From positions 1,178,001 through 1,242,000 of the forward strand of contig CBDIDR010000001.1 in the NCBI GenBank assembly GCA_965277895.1: DNA of 64,000 bases, given 5' to 3'. The notes under the pieces were generated by a model. The model was not told the origin of the DNA, did not search any database, and worked only from the letters and a program-made list of their open reading frames with translations. Made by a program: the position numbers and the translations under genes. This document shows positions 63,522-64,000 of the stretch, piece after piece; position 1 is the stretch's first letter, and each line of letters starts with the position of its first letter. Source of the DNA: GCA-2862585 sp965277895 (GTDB lineage Bacteria; Bacteroidota; Bacteroidia; Flavobacteriales; UBA7312).

Positions 63522-64000
63522 AAGAAAATTTGTTAAAAATATACTCTTTGGTAGCACACTAGTTGGACTATCTCCATTAAGAGCTTTTGCATCTGACAAA
63601 GAAGTCGTAAAACTTAGCATACTTCACACCAATGATATGCATAGCAATATTGAGCCATTTACGTCAGGTAGAAATAAAGGATTAGGAGGTATGCATCAAT
63701 TGTCTTCATTGATTAAAAAGGTGCGTAGTGAAGAGAAAAACGTATTACTTCTTGATGCAGGTGATGTCTTTCAAGGCACACCCTACTTTAATTTATTTGG
63801 CGGTGAATTAGAATTTAAATTAATGAGTGAAATGGGTTATGACGCCATAACTTTAGGAAATCATGATTTTGATAATGGTATTGATGGATTGGTAAAACAA
63901 ATGAAGCATGCCAAATTTTCTTTCATATCGTCTAATTATGATTTTACGGATACCGCTTTAGAAGGAAAAGTTATACCCCATCAAATATTTAAAAAAGATG
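63511..64000 (+). CDS. 5'-nucleotidase metallophosphatase domain (3' partial)
   Basis: 163 residues visible, cut by the window end. The N-terminus TTRRKFVKNILFGSTLVGLS has a twin-arginine motif (RRKFVK), suggesting Tat export. The catalytic two-metal phosphatase core is present: HTNDMHSN (first Asp and His), LLDAGDVFQGTP and LGNHDFDNG. It overlaps the C-domain gene by 11 bases and probably acts with it on extracellular nucleotides. The absence of a C-domain at its own end cannot be checked as the window ends. Confidence 0.85.
   Translation, partial: MTTRRKFVKNILFGSTLVGLSPLRAFASDKEVVKLSILHTNDMHSNIEPFTSGRNKGLGGMHQLSSLIKKVRSEEKNVLLLDAGDVFQGTPYFNLFGGELEFKLMSEMGYDAITLGNHDFDNGIDGLVKQMKHAKFSFISSNYDFTDTALEGKVIPHQIFKKD

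Overview
This is a low-GC, gene-dense stretch of chromosome from a member of the Bacteroidota, most likely the Flavobacteriia. The supporting signs are a type IX secretion sorting domain, Bacteroidota-type LptD and OstA-like proteins, DUF4835 and DUF6913 proteins, a Bacteroidota-type RNA polymerase omega subunit beside coaBC, group III truncated haemoglobin, and several promoter boxes of the Bacteroidota type TAnnTTTG. I cannot assign a genus. I see no rRNA, tRNA, CRISPR array, insertion sequence, prophage or integrase; this is mainly core housekeeping DNA.

Layout. 0-4.1 kb: topoisomerase IV (parE, cut by the window edge, then parC). 4.1-8 kb: a secreted T9SS protein, an alpha/beta hydrolase and a pabA/trpG glutaminase. 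8-17 kb: a cell-envelope block, with lptD and an OstA-like gene on the minus strand enclosing a plus-strand operon of amidase, MlaD-like protein, two Fe-S electron-transfer proteins with a small HAD protein between them, and an uncharacterised protein. 17-21 kb: purA, a Fur-family regulator and relA/spoT. 21-28 kb: fumarylacetoacetase, a DUF2279 protein, an Smr-domain protein, an OmpA-like protein, a TlpA-like thioredoxin, an EamA transporter and yaaA. 28.3-28.8 kb is the only long non-coding stretch; it precedes a 66-residue orphan protein with its own terminator. 29-35.7 kb: DEAD-box helicase, typA, a flavoprotein and an ABC-F ATPase. 35.7-36.6 kb: a decaying cluster with a truncated haemoglobin, a cupin-like pseudogene carrying an in-frame stop, and a small membrane ORF. 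36.6-43 kb: TPR protein, M16 protease, gyrA. 43-46 kb: clpC.

45.9-51.7 kb: fabI, recN, DUF4835, coaBC, omega and bamD on the minus strand. 51.8-57.3 kb: an alpha-oxoamine synthase on the plus strand, then dapA, DUF6913, ligA and prmC on the minus strand. 57.4-60.7 kb: a tight plus-strand run of ribD, EamA transporter, IMPACT-family protein and M42 peptidase. 60.7-62.7 kb: aquaporin, thioesterase and SPFH protein. 62.8-64 kb: a 5'-nucleotidase split into two genes in swapped order, the second cut by the window end.

The observations most worth following are: a TAnnTTTG box exactly four bases before the start codon of four genes, which predicts leaderless mRNAs; the decaying haemoglobin/cupin cluster; the split, order-swapped 5'-nucleotidase with apparently different export signals; the orphan 66-residue gene with a possible long leader; and an aquaporin whose selectivity residues do not fit a strict water channel. 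I found no clear-cut new multi-gene defence or mobile system.
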